Source: Paenibacillus oenotherae
GTDB lineage: Bacteria > Bacillota > Bacilli > Paenibacillales > Paenibacillaceae
Direction of reading: 5' to 3'
Length of the DNA stretch: 64,000 nucleotides
Assembly: GCF_019443105.1 (NCBI RefSeq)
Contig: NZ_JAHZIJ010000025.1
Location: forward strand, 1-64,000
Part shown: piece by piece, positions 38,778 to 49,749 of the stretch
Layout: every line of letters starts with the position of its first letter
How positions within the stretch are numbered: position 1 is the first letter of the stretch
Translations under genes and position numbers: made by a program
Notes under the pieces: model-generated
Seen by the model: only the letters and a program-made list of their open reading frames with translations
The model's database searches: none
What the model was told of the DNA's origin: nothing

Positions 38778-39008
38778 ATGCAATTTGTTATCGGCAGCAA
38801 GCAGACGACGAAGATGGTAGAGCAAGGCAGCGCCATTCTAGTCTATGTTGCACAAGATGCAGATCAGCGGATGACGGACAAGATTGTCCGACTTTGCGAA
38901 ACGGCGGGGGTTCCAATCTCCTGGGTGGACACGATGAAGAACCTTGGGGTTACCTGCGGGATCGAAGTCGGTGCTGCTATGGCGGCAGTCATACCTGAAA
39001 TAGAATAA
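38778..39008 (+). CDS. rplGB: L7Ae-type K-turn binding ribosomal protein
   Basis: 76 residues. FVIGSKQTTKMVEQGSAILV and the C-terminal LGVTCGIEVGAAMAAVI follow the L7Ae/L30e fold. The B. subtilis homologue at this locus (RplGB, formerly YbxF) binds kink-turn RNA. ATG 38778 follows AAGGATGGGA. It separates rpoC from rpsL as in other Bacilli. Confidence 0.92.
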   Translation: MQFVIGSKQTTKMVEQGSAILVYVAQDADQRMTDKIVRLCETAGVPISWVDTMKNLGVTCGIEVGAAMAAVIPEIE

Positions 39009-39145
39009 GGAAATATCGTTTTTACCGGGAAAGGCAGCGGTAGAAACTTTCGTTTGTTTCTTTATGAACCGCCTGGGTCTGTGGGCTTAATATAAGCCTT
39101 CATATTGGATGGAGCAAGACAGTCATTTGGGAAGGAGGTGGCAAC

Positions 39146-39565
39146 ATGCCAACAATTAATCAGCTCGTACGCAAAGGCCGTGAAGCGAAAGTCGTTAAAT
39201 CGAAATCGCCGGCACTGCAAAAAGGATTCAACGCACTTAAACGTGAGGAAACAAACCAAAGCGCGCCACAAAAACGCGGGGTTTGTACTCGTGTAGGTAC
39301 GATGACACCGAAAAAACCGAACTCCGCATTGCGGAAATATGCGCGTGTACGCTTGTCGAACCGCGTTGAGGTTACTGCATACATCGGCGGTATCGGTCAC
39401 AACCTGCAGGAGCACAGCGTTGTATTGGTTCGCGGCGGCCGGGTTAAAGACCTTCCGGGCGTACGTTACCATATCGTTCGCGGTGCGCTTGATACTTCGG
39501 GCGTAAACAACCGTAAACAAGCTCGTTCTAAATACGGAACGAAGCGTGCTAAAGTTAAAAAATAA
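39146..39565 (+). CDS. rpsL: Ribosomal protein S12
   Basis: 139 residues, standard length for Bacilli. The decoding loop [11 protein letters not shown] and the second loop [12 protein letters not shown] are wild type, without the lysine substitutions that give streptomycin resistance. It sits at the decoding centre of the small subunit. Strong site GGAAGGAGGTGG precedes the ATG. First gene of the str group. Confidence 0.97.
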   Translation: MPTINQLVRKGREAKVVKSKSPALQKGFNALKREETNQSAPQKRGVCTRVGTMTPKKPNSALRKYARVRLSNRVEVTAYIGGIGHNLQEHSVVLVRGGRVKDLPGVRYHIVRGALDTSGVNNRKQARSKYGTKRAKVKK

Positions 39566-39630
39566 GACTTGCCACATGAGGTTATCATTAAGGTAGCCGA
39601 TGTGAATACTAGAGAAAGGGGGATTTCCTC

Positions 39631-40101
39631 ATGCCACGCAAAGGTCCTGTTGCTAAACGTGATGTTCTTCCAGATCCGCTGTACAATAGCAAACTTGTTA
39701 CTCGTCTCATCAACCGCATTATGCTCGATGGTAAACGCGGTGTTGCTCAAACGATTTTGTATGATGCATTCACCCTTATTAACGAGCGTACGGGCAAAGA
39801 GCCGATGGAAGTTTTCGAAGCGGCAATCAAAAACATCATGCCTGTTCTTGAAGTTAAAGCTCGCCGTGTAGGTGGTTCAAACTATCAAGTACCGGTTGAA
39901 GTAAAACCAGAACGTCGTACATCGCTTGGTCTCCGTTGGCTCGTGAACTACTCACGTAACCGCGGTGAGAAAACGATGGAAGAGCGTCTGGCTGCTGAAA
40001 TCATCGATGCTTCCAATAACACTGGCGCATCCGTGAAGAAGCGCGAAGATACACACAAGATGGCGGAAGCTAATAAAGCATTCGCTCACTACCGCTGGTA
40101 G
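39631..40101 (+). CDS. rpsG: Ribosomal protein S7
   Basis: 156 residues. Starts [19 protein letters not shown] and contains the beta-hairpin [15 protein letters not shown] that contacts the E-site tRNA, then [16 protein letters not shown]7 nucleates assembly of the head of the 30S subunit. Located 65 bases after rpsL and 29 before fusA. Confidence 0.97.
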   Translation: MPRKGPVAKRDVLPDPLYNSKLVTRLINRIMLDGKRGVAQTILYDAFTLINERTGKEPMEVFEAAIKNIMPVLEVKARRVGGSNYQVPVEVKPERRTSLGLRWLVNYSRNRGEKTMEERLAAEIIDASNNTGASVKKREDTHKMAEANKAFAHYRW

Positions 40102-40130
40102 GATTCACATAATCGAAAGGAGACGAAATC

Positions 40131-42209
40131 ATGGCAAGAGAGTTCTCCTTGAAAAATACACGCAACATCGGGATTATGGCGCATATCGATGCGGGTAAAA
40201 CAACCACGACAGAGCGGATTCTGTTCTACACAGGCCGTACCCACAAAATCGGAGAAGTGCACGAAGGTGCAGCGACGATGGACTGGATGGAGCAGGAACA
40301 AGAGCGCGGAATTACGATTACTTCCGCTGCTACTACTGCTCAATGGAAGGGTCACCGCATCAATATTATCGACACCCCGGGACACGTTGACTTCACAGTT
40401 GAAGTTGAGCGTTCCCTGCGCGTATTGGACGGGGCCGTAGGCGTTTTCAGTGCAAAAGAAGGCGTTGAGCCGCAATCCGAAACAGTATGGCGTCAAGCTG
40501 ACCGTTACGGCGTTCCGCGGATCGCATACGTCAACAAAATGGACATCATCGGCGCAGACTTCCTTAACGTTATCAAAGATATGCGTGAGCGTCTGCAAGC
40601 TAATGCTGTCGCTATTCAATTGCCAATCGGTGCCGAGAATGACTTTATTGGTATAGTTGACCTCGTTGAACGGGTCGCTTACAAATATAAAGACGATCTT
40701 GGTAAAGATCCGGAGCAAATTGAAATTCCAGCTGATTTGGTGGATAAAGTTGAAGAGCTTCGCAATGATCTCGTTGAGAAGGTTGCTGAGCTTGATGAAG
40801 AGCTCACAATGAAATTCCTTGAGGGCGAAGAAATCACAATTCCTGAAATCAAAGCAGCATTGCGCAAAGGCGTTTGTGAAGTTAAGATCTACCCGGTTGT
40901 ATGTGGATCTTCCTACCGCAACAAAGGCGTTCAATTTATGATTGACGCAGTTGTTGATTACTTGCCTGCTCCAATCGATGTTCCAGATATCAAGGGTACA
41001 CTTGAAGATGGAACCGAAACGACTCGCAAGTCGGCAGACGACCAGCCTTTCGCAGCATTGGCATTCAAAATTATGACAGATCCTTACGTTGGTAAACTGA
41101 CGTTCTTCCGCGTATACTCTGGGGTTCTTAGCTCCGGTTCATATGTCGTGAATGCAACGAAAGGCAAACGTGAGCGCGTTGGACGTATTCTTCAGATGCA
41201 TGCGAACAGCCGTCAAGAAATTACCGATGTTTACTCCGGTGATATCGCGGCTGCAGTAGGTCTGAAAGATACAACGACTGGCGATACGCTTTGCGATGAG
41301 AAGAACCCTGTTATTCTGGAGTCGATGGTGTTCCCTGAGCCGGTTATCCAGCTCGCGGTTGAGCCTAAGACGAAAGCTGACCAAGACAAAATGGGTATCG
41401 CATTGCAAAAGCTGTCTGAAGAGGATCCGACTTTCCGTGCACACACGGATGAAGAGACAGGACAGACAATCATCGCTGGTATGGGTGAGCTTCACCTTGA
41501 AATCCTCGTTGACCGTATGCTTCGTGAATTCAAAGTTGAAACGAACGTTGGTAAGCCTCAAGTTGCTTATCGTGAGACGTTCAAGCAACATGCGAAGGTC
41601 GAAGGTAAATTCGTTCGTCAATCCGGCGGACGCGGTCAATTCGGACATTGTTGGGTTGAGTTCGAACCACAAGAAGCAGGAGCTGGCTTCACATTCGAAA
41701 GCAAGGTTGTCGGCGGTGCGATTCCTCGTGAATTTATCGGGCCGATCCAAGCTGGTATCGAAGAGTCAATGAAGAACGGTGTCCTCGCGGGCTTCCCGCT
41801 CGTTGACATTAAAGCTACTGTTGTTGATGGTTCGTACCATGACGTTGACTCCTCGGAGATGGCGTTTAAAATTGCTGGATCGATGGCGCTTAAAGCGGCT
41901 AAGGACAAATGTGCTCCTGTCCTGCTTGAGCCTATCATGAAAGTAGAAGTAACTGTACCAGAAGAGTACATGGGTGACGTAATGGGTATGCTGAGCTCCC
42001 GTCGTGGACGCATCGAAGGTTCTGACACGCGTCATGGTTCCTTGATCGTTCGTGCGAAGGTGCCTCTGGCAGAGATGTTCGGATACTCCACAACACTTCG
42101 TTCCGGTACACAAGGACGCGGCGTATTCTCCATGGAGCTTTCGCACTATGAAGAAGTACCTCGTTCGATCTCGGAAGAGATCATTTCCAAATCCAAAGGT
42201 AATGCTTAA
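40131..42209 (+). CDS. fusA: Elongation factor G
   Basis: 692 residues. G1 [16 protein letters not shown]2 region RGITITSA, G3 DTPGHVDFT and G4 NKMD motifs are present, then domains II-V ending in [22 protein letters not shown]. It translocates tRNA and mRNA and, with RRF, splits ribosomes. No change is visible at sites usually linked to fusidic acid resistance, though this was judged by eye. Preceded by AAAGGAGACG. Confidence 0.97.
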   Translation: MAREFSLKNTRNIGIMAHIDAGKTTTTERILFYTGRTHKIGEVHEGAATMDWMEQEQERGITITSAATTAQWKGHRINIIDTPGHVDFTVEVERSLRVLDGAVGVFSAKEGVEPQSETVWRQADRYGVPRIAYVNKMDIIGADFLNVIKDMRERLQANAVAIQLPIGAENDFIGIVDLVERVAYKYKDDLGKDPEQIEIPADLVDKVEELRNDLVEKVAELDEELTMKFLEGEEITIPEIKAALRKGVCEVKIYPVVCGSSYRNKGVQFMIDAVVDYLPAPIDVPDIKGTLEDGTETTRKSADDQPFAALAFKIMTDPYVGKLTFFRVYSGVLSSGSYVVNATKGKRERVGRILQMHANSRQEITDVYSGDIAAAVGLKDTTTGDTLCDEKNPVILESMVFPEPVIQLAVEPKTKADQDKMGIALQKLSEEDPTFRAHTDEETGQTIIAGMGELHLEILVDRMLREFKVETNVGKPQVAYRETFKQHAKVEGKFVRQSGGRGQFGHCWVEFEPQEAGAGFTFESKVVGGAIPREFIGPIQAGIEESMKNGVLAGFPLVDIKATVVDGSYHDVDSSEMAFKIAGSMALKAAKDKCAPVLLEPIMKVEVTVPEEYMGDVMGMLSSRRGRIEGSDTRHGSLIVRAKVPLAEMFGYSTTLRSGTQGRGVFSMELSHYEEVPRSISEEIISKSKGNA

Positions 42210-42251
42210 TAGCTGCCTTTGACCGTGCAAGACCTGTTAGAAGCTGTACTT

Positions 42252-42291
42252 GGTCGGATCAAGGGAAACCATTGGGATTCCGAATCCGACC
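42252..42291 (+). other. Intercistronic stem-loop between fusA and tuf
   Basis: GGTCGGAT (42252-42259) pairs perfectly with ATCCGACC (42284-42291); the loop can form a further GGAA/TTCC stem. No T-run follows, so it may modulate mRNA stability or the fusA:tuf ratio. Confidence 0.5.
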
Positions 42292-42330
42292 GATCACATA
42301 TTTTCTATATATTAAGGAGGATTAAGTTCA

Positions 42331-43521
42331 ATGGCTAAGGCAAAATTTGAACGTAATAAACCGCACGTTAATATCGGTACAATCGGTCACGTTGACCATG
42401 GTAAAACAACTTTGACTGCTGCTATCACGACTGTTCTTTCCAAGCGTTATGGTGGAGCTGCAGTAGCATTCGACCAAATCGACAAAGCTCCAGAAGAGCG
42501 CGAGCGCGGTATCACGATCTCGACAGCTCACGTTGAGTACGAGACGCCTAACCGTCACTATGCTCACGTTGACTGCCCAGGTCACGCCGACTACGTTAAA
42601 AACATGATCACTGGTGCTGCACAAATGGACGGAGCAATCCTCGTTGTGTCCGCAGCAGACGGTCCTATGCCACAAACTCGTGAGCACATCCTGCTTTCCA
42701 AACAAGTAGGTGTTCCTTACATCGTCGTATTCCTGAACAAATGCGACATGGTTGAAGACGATGAGCTTCTTGAACTGGTTGAGATGGAAGTTCGCGACCT
42801 TCTTAACGAATATGAGTTCCCAGGCGACGATACGCCAATCATCCGTGGTGCTGCTCGTGAAGCGTTGCAAAACCCAGATGGCGCATGGGCTGACAAAATC
42901 GTTGAACTGTTCGAGCAAGTTGATACTTACATCCCAACTCCTGAGCGCGATACGGACAAACCTTTCCTTATGCCGGTTGAGGACGTATTCACGATCACAG
43001 GTCGCGGTACAGTTGCTACTGGCCGTGTAGAGCGTGGCGTTGTTAAAGTAGGCGACGAGATCGAAATCATCGGTCTGGTTGAAGAAACTCGCAAATGCGT
43101 AGTAACAGGCGTAGAAATGTTCCGCAAATTGCTTGACTCCGCTCAAGCTGGCGACAACATCGGCGCATTGCTTCGTGGTGTAGACCGTGCTGACATCGAG
43201 CGTGGCCAAGTATTGGCTAAGCCAGGTTCCGTTAAACCACACACGAACTTTACTGCTCAAATCTACGTTTTGACAAAAGAAGAGGGTGGCCGTCATAAGC
43301 CTTTCTTCACTGGCTACCGTCCACAGTTCTACTTCCGTACAACTGACGTAACGGGTATCATCAACCTGCCAGAAGGCACTGAGATGGTAATGCCTGGTGA
43401 TAACATCACAGTTACGGTTGAGCTGATCGCTCCAATCGCAGTTGAAGATGGAACTCGCTTCGCTATCCGCGAAGGCGGCCGTACTGTAGGCGCTGGCGCT
43501 GTAGCATCCATCCAAAAATAA
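42331..43521 (+). CDS. tuf: Elongation factor Tu
   Basis: 396 residues. G1 [13 protein letters not shown], switch [17 protein letters not shown]3 DCPGHADY, and NKCD are intact; domains II and III end with the expected [14 protein letters not shown]. It delivers aminoacyl-tRNA. Codon usage is strongly biased (GTT, GCT, CGT), as expected for a highly expressed gene. AAGGAGG precedes the ATG, and a strong terminator follows, ending the str operon. Confidence 0.98.
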   Translation: MAKAKFERNKPHVNIGTIGHVDHGKTTLTAAITTVLSKRYGGAAVAFDQIDKAPEERERGITISTAHVEYETPNRHYAHVDCPGHADYVKNMITGAAQMDGAILVVSAADGPMPQTREHILLSKQVGVPYIVVFLNKCDMVEDDELLELVEMEVRDLLNEYEFPGDDTPIIRGAAREALQNPDGAWADKIVELFEQVDTYIPTPERDTDKPFLMPVEDVFTITGRGTVATGRVERGVVKVGDEIEIIGLVEETRKCVVTGVEMFRKLLDSAQAGDNIGALLRGVDRADIERGQVLAKPGSVKPHTNFTAQIYVLTKEEGGRHKPFFTGYRPQFYFRTTDVTGIINLPEGTEMVMPGDNITVTVELIAPIAVEDGTRFAIREGGRTVGAGAVASIQK

Positions 43522-43560
43522 TAAAGCCCGGCATCAGCCGTGCTCACATTATAATGGTAG

Positions 43561-43589
43561 AAAACCCCTCACTTCGGTGAGGGGTTTTT
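43561..43589 (+). terminator. Strong intrinsic terminator of the str operon
   Basis: AAAACCCCTCAC-TTCG-GTGAGGGG followed by TTTTT; a 12-bp stem closed by the stable TTCG tetraloop. Confidence 0.95.
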
Positions 43590-43640
43590 GTTGTTCTATA
43601 GGTTGTTCTATAATGTGTTCTGAAACTGTGCTGCATCTCA

Positions 43641-43687
43641 GTTTCTATTTTGTTTCTACATTATAATAGAAGAAACAGAATAGAAAC
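43641..43687. repeat. 17-bp near-perfect inverted repeat
   Basis: GTTTCTATTTTGTTTCT (43641-43657) and its partner AGAAACAGAATAGAAAC (43671-43687) match at 16 of 17 positions. The 13-base loop includes ACATTATAATAG, a sequence that is nearly repeated at 43547-43558, just before the tuf terminator. Function unknown. Confidence 0.6.
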
Positions 43688-43726
43688 GAATGTACATGTA
43701 GTGCTATAAGCATTACGGGTTTAAGA

Positions 43727-43766
43727 ATCCAAGGCAGCTGCAATACTGATAACAGCTGCCTTGGAT
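43727..43766 (-). terminator. 14-bp perfect hairpin, possible terminator for the small minus-strand ORF
   Basis: ATCCAAGGCAGCTG (43727-43740) and CAGCTGCCTTGGAT (43753-43766) are exact reverse complements around a 12-base loop. On the minus strand it is followed by TCTT, a weak T-tract; it begins 14 bases after the stop of the ORF at 43781-43864. Confidence 0.5.
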
Positions 43767-43780
43767 ATTAAAATGCGCGC

Positions 43781-43864
43781 TTAGCGCATGATGATCTTGA
43801 TGAATGGGGAGCGAAGCAGAGCAATAAACGAGTCGGAGAGTTTACGAGCCGCCTTTGCGATCAT
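43781..43864 (-). CDS. Possible 27-residue cationic peptide gene
   Basis: ATG to TAA frame encoding MIAKAARKLSDSFIALL and then RSPFIKIIMR. AAGGTGG sits five bases before the ATG on the minus strand. The peptide has about six basic and one acidic residue and could form an amphipathic helix, so a membrane-active, signalling or toxin-like role is conceivable but unproven. A promoter-like TTGCAA (43908-43903), 16 bp, TATAGT (43886-43881) is present but would leave almost no leader, which weakens it. The stop codon is inside a GC-rich palindrome (GCGC...GCGC). No family is recognised; chance occurrence cannot be excluded. Confidence 0.35.
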   Translation of the reverse strand: MIAKAARKLSDSFIALLRSPFIKIIMR

Positions 43865-43981
43865 GTTGCCACCTTGAGTTACTATATAATGAAGCAACAT
43901 GATTGCAACAGCGGCCGCAGACCGTTTATTGCCCCGCGCAGCGCCTCCAAATTCATCACAATTAAATGCCTAATTTAGTTG

Positions 43982-44010
43982 TTGCATTCACCCATCAATT
44001 TCGATATAAT
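43982..44010 (+). promoter_or_regulatory. Promoter of the S10 ribosomal operon
   Basis: TTGCAT (43982-43987), 17 bp, TATAAT (44005-44010), giving a start near 44017 and a 130-base leader before rpsJ. Confidence 0.8.
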
Positions 44011-44028
44011 AGTGAAGTTGGTCTGTGA

Positions 44029-44454
<426 letters not shown>

Positions 44455-44489
44455 TACAGCATAATGCAGGAAGGAAATGAGGTGTCAAC

Positions 44490-45113
44490 ATGAAGGGTAT
44501 CTTAGGTAAAAAACTAGGAATGACGCAAGTGTTTACCGCTGAAGGTAATGTTATACCTGTAACGGTAATTGAAGCAGGTCCGTGTGTTGTTCTGCAGAAG
44601 AAAGACCAAGAGAACGATGGCTATGAGGCTGTTCAAATTGGTTTCTCTGACAAGAAAGCTAGCAGAGCAACTAAACCGGAAGTCGGTCATGCTAAGAAAG
44701 CTGATTCGACTCCTAAGCGCTACGTTCGTGAGATTCGCGGCATTAACATTGGCGAATACGAAGTTGGCCAGCAATTGAAAGCTGACTTGTTCGCTGCAGG
44801 CGAATTCGTTGACGTAACAGGTATTTCCAAAGGTAAAGGATTCCAAGGTGTTATCAAACGCTGGAACCAAAGCCGCGGCCCAATGTCGCACGGTTCCCGT
44901 TATCACCGTGGTCCAGGTTCCATGGGTTCTATCCAAGCGAACCGCGTTCCTAAGGGCAAACGCCTTCCAGGACATATGGGTAACGAAACCGTTACAATTC
45001 AAAATCTTGAAATTGTACGCGTTGATGCAGAACGTAATGTGCTGCTCGTTAAAGGCTCTATCCCAGGCCCTAAAAACAGCTTCGTTAAAGTTAAATTAAC
45101 GGTGAAGAAATAA
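44490..45113 (+). CDS. rplC: Ribosomal protein L3
   Basis: 207 residues. Opens [15 protein letters not shown] and contains the long loop near the peptidyl-transferase centre with [19 protein letters not shown] and [13 protein letters not shown]. One of the first proteins bound in 50S assembly. Separated from rpsJ by 35 bases, with GGAAATGAGGTG as ribosome binding site. Confidence 0.97.
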   Translation: MKGILGKKLGMTQVFTAEGNVIPVTVIEAGPCVVLQKKDQENDGYEAVQIGFSDKKASRATKPEVGHAKKADSTPKRYVREIRGINIGEYEVGQQLKADLFAAGEFVDVTGISKGKGFQGVIKRWNQSRGPMSHGSRYHRGPGSMGSIQANRVPKGKRLPGHMGNETVTIQNLEIVRVDAERNVLLVKGSIPGPKNSFVKVKLTVKK

Positions 45114-45141
45114 TCGCTTCTAAAGAAAGGAGGAACAAGCA

Positions 45142-45765
45142 ATGCCGAAAGTAGCACTTTTTAGCGTGAACGGCTCGCAAGTTGGTGAAGTTGAATTGTC
45201 TGAATCCGTATTCGGAATTCAACCGAACGTACACGTCTTGCACAGCGCGGTTCTGTTGCAGCAAGCTGCAGAACGCAGAGGTACGCATAAGACGAAAGGG
45301 CGCTCTGAAGTACGCGGTGGCGGTCGTAAACCTTGGAAACAAAAAGGTACAGGACGCGCGCGTCAAGGTAGCATCCGCTCCCCGCAATGGGTTGGCGGCG
45401 GTACGGTTTTCGGACCTACACCTCGCAGCTACGGCTTCAAATTGCCGAAGAAAGTTCGCCGTCTGGCGATTAAATCCGCTTTGTCTTCAAAGGTGATCGA
45501 CAACGATATCATCGTTCTGGATCAATTGGCTCTGTCGCAGCCTAAGACGAAGGAATTCACATCAATCCTGAACAACCTGAAGGTTGCTCGCAAAGCACTT
45601 GTAGTAACGGCTACCTACGAGGATAATGTAGCATTGTCCGCTCGTAATATTCCGGGAATCAAGATCGTTGCAGCTGATGGCATTAATGTTCTGGATGTGC
45701 TTGTATATGACAAGCTTATTATTACCAAAGAAGCAGTTGAGAAAGTACAGGAGGTGCTTGCGTAA
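45142..45765 (+). CDS. rplD: Ribosomal protein L4
   Basis: 207 residues. Exit-tunnel loop [19 protein letters not shown] is conserved, the macrolide-facing segment shows no insertion or deletion. L4 is the autogenous repressor of the S10 operon in enterobacteria and may act on the leader here. AAAGGAGGAAC precedes the ATG; its TAA shares a base with the rplW ATG. Confidence 0.97.
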   Translation: MPKVALFSVNGSQVGEVELSESVFGIQPNVHVLHSAVLLQQAAERRGTHKTKGRSEVRGGGRKPWKQKGTGRARQGSIRSPQWVGGGTVFGPTPRSYGFKLPKKVRRLAIKSALSSKVIDNDIIVLDQLALSQPKTKEFTSILNNLKVARKALVVTATYEDNVALSARNIPGIKIVAADGINVLDVLVYDKLIITKEAVEKVQEVLA

Positions 45766-46055
45766 TGAAGAATCCACGCGATCTTATCAAGCGCCCGATC
45801 ATTACGGAACAAACGAGCGAGCTTATGGCTACTAAACGATATGTGTTCGAAGTCGACATGCGTGCGAATAAGACCAATATCAAACAAGCTATCGAGCAAA
45901 TTTTCAACGTTAAAGTTGCGTTTGTTAATACAATGCGTATGCCGGCTAAGCCGAAACGTTATGGCAAACATAGCGGATATACGTCCGAATGGAAAAAGGC
46001 GATCGTTCAATTGACCGCTGAAAGCAATGAACTAGAATTTTTCGAAACGGTTTAG
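45765..46055 (+). CDS. rplW: Ribosomal protein L23
   Basis: 96 residues. KNPRDLIKRPIITEQTSELM at the N-terminus and VAFVNTMRMPAKPKRYG in the rRNA-binding loop. Located at the tunnel exit where trigger factor and SRP dock. TAATG overlap with rplD indicates coupled translation. Confidence 0.96.
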   Translation: MKNPRDLIKRPIITEQTSELMATKRYVFEVDMRANKTNIKQAIEQIFNVKVAFVNTMRMPAKPKRYGKHSGYTSEWKKAIVQLTAESNELEFFETV

Positions 46056-46126
46056 TTTACAGCAGCGGAACCTGATGGTTCTGCCTGTGGATAAACCGCA
46101 AGATATCGGTTAAGGAGGGAATCGAA

Positions 46127-46957
46127 GTGCCAATCAAGAAGTATAAACCGACATCTCCAGCACGTCGTGCTATGTCCGTATCGACATTCGAAGAGATTAC
46201 GACAAGTACACCGGAGAAATCGCTTCTTGCGCCGCTTTTCAAAAAAGCAGGCCGCAACAATCAAGGTAAAATTACGGTTCGCCATCATGGTGGCGGCCAT
46301 AAACGTAAATACCGGATCATCGACTTCAAACGCAACAAGGATGGCGTTATTGGTAATGTAGCATCGATCGAGTACGATCCAAACCGTACGTCGAACATTG
46401 CACTTATCCACTATGTGGATGGAGAAAAACGTTACATCATCGCTCCTAAAGGTCTGAAAGTCGGCGCTCAAATCGTTTCCGGCGTTGGATCGGATATCAA
46501 AATCGGCAACGCAATGCCGCTTGAGAACATTCCGGTTGGTACAGTTATCCACAATATCGAGCTGAAGCCTGGTAAAGGCGGACAGTTGGTTCGTGCAGCA
46601 GGCACAGAAGCACAACTGCTCGGTAAAGAAGATAACTATGTAACGATCCGCTTGTCCTCCGGTGAAGTTCGCCGCATTCTGAAAACTTGCCGTGCAACAA
46701 TCGGTTCTGTAGGCAACGAGGATCACGAGCTCGTGAAAATCGGTAAAGCCGGCCGTTCCCGTTGGCTTGGCAAACGTCCAGAAGTACGTGGTGTTGTAAT
46801 GAACCCGAACGATCACCCGCACGGTGGTGGTGAAGGCCGCGCTCCTATCGGACGCAAATCTCCGATGTCTCCATGGGGCAAACCGACACTCGGATTCAAA
46901 ACTCGCAAAAAGAAAAAGGCTTCAACTCAATATATCGTTCGTCGTCGTACGAAATAA
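46127..46957 (+). CDS. rplB: Ribosomal protein L2
   Basis: 276 residues. Starts at GTG 46127 ([14 protein letters not shown]) behind AAGGAGGG. The conserved [19 protein letters not shown]-type loop with the essential His near the peptidyl-transferase centre is intact, as is the [13 protein letters not shown] tail. One of the best-conserved large-subunit proteins. Confidence 0.97.
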   Translation: MPIKKYKPTSPARRAMSVSTFEEITTSTPEKSLLAPLFKKAGRNNQGKITVRHHGGGHKRKYRIIDFKRNKDGVIGNVASIEYDPNRTSNIALIHYVDGEKRYIIAPKGLKVGAQIVSGVGSDIKIGNAMPLENIPVGTVIHNIELKPGKGGQLVRAAGTEAQLLGKEDNYVTIRLSSGEVRRILKTCRATIGSVGNEDHELVKIGKAGRSRWLGKRPEVRGVVMNPNDHPHGGGEGRAPIGRKSPMSPWGKPTLGFKTRKKKKASTQYIVRRRTK

Positions 46958-47011
46958 TAATCGCATGACGCAATCGCGTCATGCAATGCTAGCGTGAAGG
47001 GAGGATCATCC

Positions 47012-47293
47012 ATGGGTCGCAGTTTGAAAAAAGGACCGTTTATCGACGGTTACCTGTTGAAAAAAGTTGAGGTATTGAACGAGTCTGAGAAGAAGGTCGT
47101 TGTTAAAACCTGGTCTCGCCGTTCGACAATTTTCCCGCAATTCATCGGACACACTTTCGCTGTTTATGACGGACGCAAGCATGTGCCAGTGTATGTGACG
47201 GAAGATATGGTTGGACACAAACTCGGTGAGTTTGCACCAACACGCGCTTACAAAGGCCACGGTAATGACGACAAGAAAACAGGACGTCGTTAA
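47012..47293 (+). CDS. rpsS: Ribosomal protein S19
   Basis: 93 residues. [19 protein letters not shown] and [21 protein letters not shown] are diagnostic. It forms a complex with S13 in the 30S head and touches bridge B1. ATG 47012 follows AAGGGAGGATC; six earlier in-frame codons are not needed. Confidence 0.97.
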   Translation: MGRSLKKGPFIDGYLLKKVEVLNESEKKVVVKTWSRRSTIFPQFIGHTFAVYDGRKHVPVYVTEDMVGHKLGEFAPTRAYKGHGNDDKKTGRR

Positions 47294-47335
47294 TCGTTAA
47301 TTGATAGTTTCTAACGAACGAAAGGAGGTTCATCC

Positions 47336-47671
47336 ATGCAACAAGCTAAAGCGTTCGCTAATCACGTTCGTATTGCTCCTCGTAAAGCGCAGCTGGTTGT
47401 GGACTTGATCCGCGGCAAGCAAGTTGGCGAAGCAATTGCGATTCTGCGTCATACGCCGAAATCGGCTTCCCCAATCGTGGAGAAGCTGCTTAACTCTGCT
47501 ATTGCTAATGCAGAACATAATTTCCAGCTGGATATTAACAAATTGGTCGTATCACAAGTATTCGTGAATCAAGGGCCAACTATGAAACGTTTCCGTCCGC
47601 GTGCAATGGGTCGCGCTAGCCGGATTAACAAAAGAACCAGCCACATTACATTGGTGGTATCTGAGAAATAA
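47336..47671 (+). CDS. rplV: Ribosomal protein L22
   Basis: 111 residues. [25 protein letters not shown] start; the beta-hairpin tip [19 protein letters not shown], which reaches into the exit tunnel and can carry macrolide-resistance changes, shows no indel. AAAGGAGG precedes the ATG. Confidence 0.97.
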   Translation: MQQAKAFANHVRIAPRKAQLVVDLIRGKQVGEAIAILRHTPKSASPIVEKLLNSAIANAEHNFQLDINKLVVSQVFVNQGPTMKRFRPRAMGRASRINKRTSHITLVVSEK

Positions 47672-47684
47672 GGAGGGATAACGT

Positions 47685-48347
47685 GTGGGTCAAAAGGTAA
47701 ATCCAGTCGGTCTTCGTGTCGGCGTCATTCGTGATTGGGAATCGAAATGGTACGCTGGCAAAGACTTTGGTGATCTTCTCATGGAAGACGTTAAGATCCG
47801 TGAGTACTTGAAAAACAAGTTGAAAGACGCAGCTGTTTCCCGCTTTGAAATTGAGCGTGCAGCTAACCGCGTTAACGTTACGATCAATACGGCTAAGCCT
47901 GGTATGGTAATTGGTAAAGGCGGTTCCGAGGTTGAGAACCTTCGTTCCGAAGTTTCCAAAATTGCTAAGGGCAAAAAAGTCCATATCAATATTGCTGAGA
48001 TCAAAAATCCGGAACTCGATGCAATCTTGGTTGCAGAGAGCATTGCACAACAGCTTGAGCGTCGTATTTCGTTCCGTCGTGCGATGAAACAATCCATTCA
48101 ACGGACTATTCGTTCCGGTGCTAAAGGAATCAAAACATCTGTAAGCGGTCGTCTTGGCGGCGCTGAGATTGCTCGTACGGAAGGTTACAGCGAAGGAACA
48201 GTTCCACTTCATACGCTGCGTGCTGATATTGACTATGGTACAGCAGAAGCGCATACGACCTATGGCCGTATCGGCGTTAAAGTATGGATCTACCGCGGTG
48301 AAATCCTTCCACCTAAGAAGAAAGCTCCGCAGGAAGGAGGCAACTAA
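47685..48347 (+). CDS. rpsC: Ribosomal protein S3
   Basis: 220 residues. GTG 47685 ([20 protein letters not shown]) after AAGGAGGG. KH domain motif [14 protein letters not shown] and the helicase-related C-terminal segment [20 protein letters not shown] with conserved Arg/Lys are visible. It guards the mRNA entry tunnel. Two bases separate it from rplP. Confidence 0.97.
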   Translation: MGQKVNPVGLRVGVIRDWESKWYAGKDFGDLLMEDVKIREYLKNKLKDAAVSRFEIERAANRVNVTINTAKPGMVIGKGGSEVENLRSEVSKIAKGKKVHINIAEIKNPELDAILVAESIAQQLERRISFRRAMKQSIQRTIRSGAKGIKTSVSGRLGGAEIARTEGYSEGTVPLHTLRADIDYGTAEAHTTYGRIGVKVWIYRGEILPPKKKAPQEGGN

Positions 48348-48349
48348 TC

Positions 48350-48784
48350 ATGTTGGTACCAAAACGTGTCAAACATCGTAAACAACAACGTGGTCACATG
48401 AAAGGTCGCGCTAAAGGCGGAACGACAGTTAACTTTGGTGAGTTTGGTCTTCAAGCTATGGAGCCTTCATGGATCACTAACCGTCAGATCGAAGCAGCGC
48501 GTATCGCGATGACTCGCTACATCCGTCGTGGTGGTAAAGTATGGATCAAGGTATTCCCAGATAAACCGATTACTCAAAAACCTCTTGAGGTGCGGATGGG
48601 TAGCGGTAAAGGTAATGTTGAGAAATGGGTTGCAGTCGTTAAACCGGGTAAAATTTTGTTTGAGCTTGCAGGTGTTAGCGAAGAGATCGCTCGCGAAGCA
48701 ATGCGTCTTGCTGCTCACAAACTCCCGATTAAAACGAAGTTTGTGAAACGCGAAGAAGTGGGTGGTGAAGCAAATGAAAGCTAG
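48350..48784 (+). CDS. rplP: Ribosomal protein L16
   Basis: 144 residues. [20 protein letters not shown] start and [18 protein letters not shown] plus [14 protein letters not shown] identify it. It organises the A-site tRNA region of the 50S. AAGGAGGCAAC precedes the ATG inside the end of rpsC. Overlaps rpmC by 11 bases. Confidence 0.97.
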   Translation: MLVPKRVKHRKQQRGHMKGRAKGGTTVNFGEFGLQAMEPSWITNRQIEAARIAMTRYIRRGGKVWIKVFPDKPITQKPLEVRMGSGKGNVEKWVAVVKPGKILFELAGVSEEIAREAMRLAAHKLPIKTKFVKREEVGGEANES

Positions 48785-48974
48785 TGAATTGCGCAACCTG
48801 ACCTCTACTGAGATCGAACAAAAAGTTGCCGGATTTAAAGAAGAGCTTTTCAACCTTCGTTTTCAATTGGCTACCGGTCAATTGGAGAACCCAACGCGCA
48901 TCCGTGATGTGCGGAAGGAAATTGCTCGTGCAAAAACCGTTCTGCGTGAGAGAGAACTCGGAATCAGCAGCTAG
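48774..48974 (+). CDS. rpmC: Ribosomal protein L29
   Basis: 66 residues forming two antiparallel helices ([40 protein letters not shown]). Lies at the tunnel exit near L23. ATG 48774 is preferred after GGTGGTGAAG; an ATG/GTG 12 bases earlier is possible. It starts inside the end of rplP, so translation is coupled. Confidence 0.95.
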   Translation: MKASELRNLTSTEIEQKVAGFKEELFNLRFQLATGQLENPTRIRDVRKEIARAKTVLRERELGISS

Positions 48975-49026
48975 TTGATCGTCCGTGATTGATAACGAAA
49001 CGGTATTGTAAGGAAGGAGGAAGAAC

Positions 49027-49290
49027 ATGAGCGAACGTAATGCACGCAAAGTTCAAATCGGTAAAGTCGTGAGCGATAAAATGGACAAGACGATCGTTGT
49101 AGCAATCGAGACTTACAAAAAACACGATCTGTACCATAAACGCATCAAATACACGAAAAAATTCAAAGCGCATGACGAGAACAATGAAGCTAAGATCGGC
49201 GATGTAGTCAAAATCATGGAGACTCGTCCGCTTTCGAAAGATAAACGGTTCCGCCTTGTCGAAATCGTTGAAGTAGCTGTTATTTTGTAA
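49027..49290 (+). CDS. rpsQ: Ribosomal protein S17
   Basis: 87 residues. OB-fold with [20 protein letters not shown] and the loop [20 protein letters not shown]. Early binder of 16S rRNA helix 11. Strong AAGGAGGAAG site. Confidence 0.97.
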   Translation: MSERNARKVQIGKVVSDKMDKTIVVAIETYKKHDLYHKRIKYTKKFKAHDENNEAKIGDVVKIMETRPLSKDKRFRLVEIVEVAVIL

Positions 49291-49331
49291 GAATGCTTTT
49301 ATAAGCATTTTCCCGAAAGGAGGACGTTGAA

Positions 49332-49700
49332 ATGATTCAACCATTTACACGTATGAGTGTTGCCGATAACTCTGGCGCAAAAGAACTGATGTGTATTCGT
49401 GTGCTCGGTGGTACCGGTCGTCGTGTAGCACACATCGGTGATTTGGTCGTCTGCTCCGTTAAACAAGCAACACCAGGTGGCGTTGTCAAAAAAGGTGATG
49501 TTGTTAAAGCGGTTATCGTACGCACGAAGCGTGCAGTACGCCGTAAAGACGGTTCTTACATCTCGTTTGATGAGAATGCAGCTGTAATCGTTAAAGAAGA
49601 TAAGAGCCCGCGCGGTACGCGTATTTTCGGACCAGTTGCTCGCGAACTCCGTGATCGTGACTTCATGAAAATCGTATCCCTTGCTCCGGAAGTTATTTAA
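49332..49700 (+). CDS. rplN: Ribosomal protein L14
   Basis: 122 residues. [20 protein letters not shown] start; [15 protein letters not shown] and [20 protein letters not shown] are diagnostic. Contacts L19 and the small subunit at bridge B8, and is the docking site of RsfS. AAAGGAGGACG precedes the ATG. Confidence 0.97.
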   Translation: MIQPFTRMSVADNSGAKELMCIRVLGGTGRRVAHIGDLVVCSVKQATPGGVVKKGDVVKAVIVRTKRAVRRKDGSYISFDENAAVIVKEDKSPRGTRIFGPVARELRDRDFMKIVSLAPEVI

Positions 49701-49749
49701 TAAAGCGAAATTGGCTTGCGTCAATCGCAAGATGCAGGAGGTGTAACTC

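Noticed and set aside
42328-43515. 395-codon minus-strand frame opposite tuf
   Set aside because: Long antisense frames are expected opposite highly biased codon usage; it has no ribosome binding site and mirrors EF-Tu.
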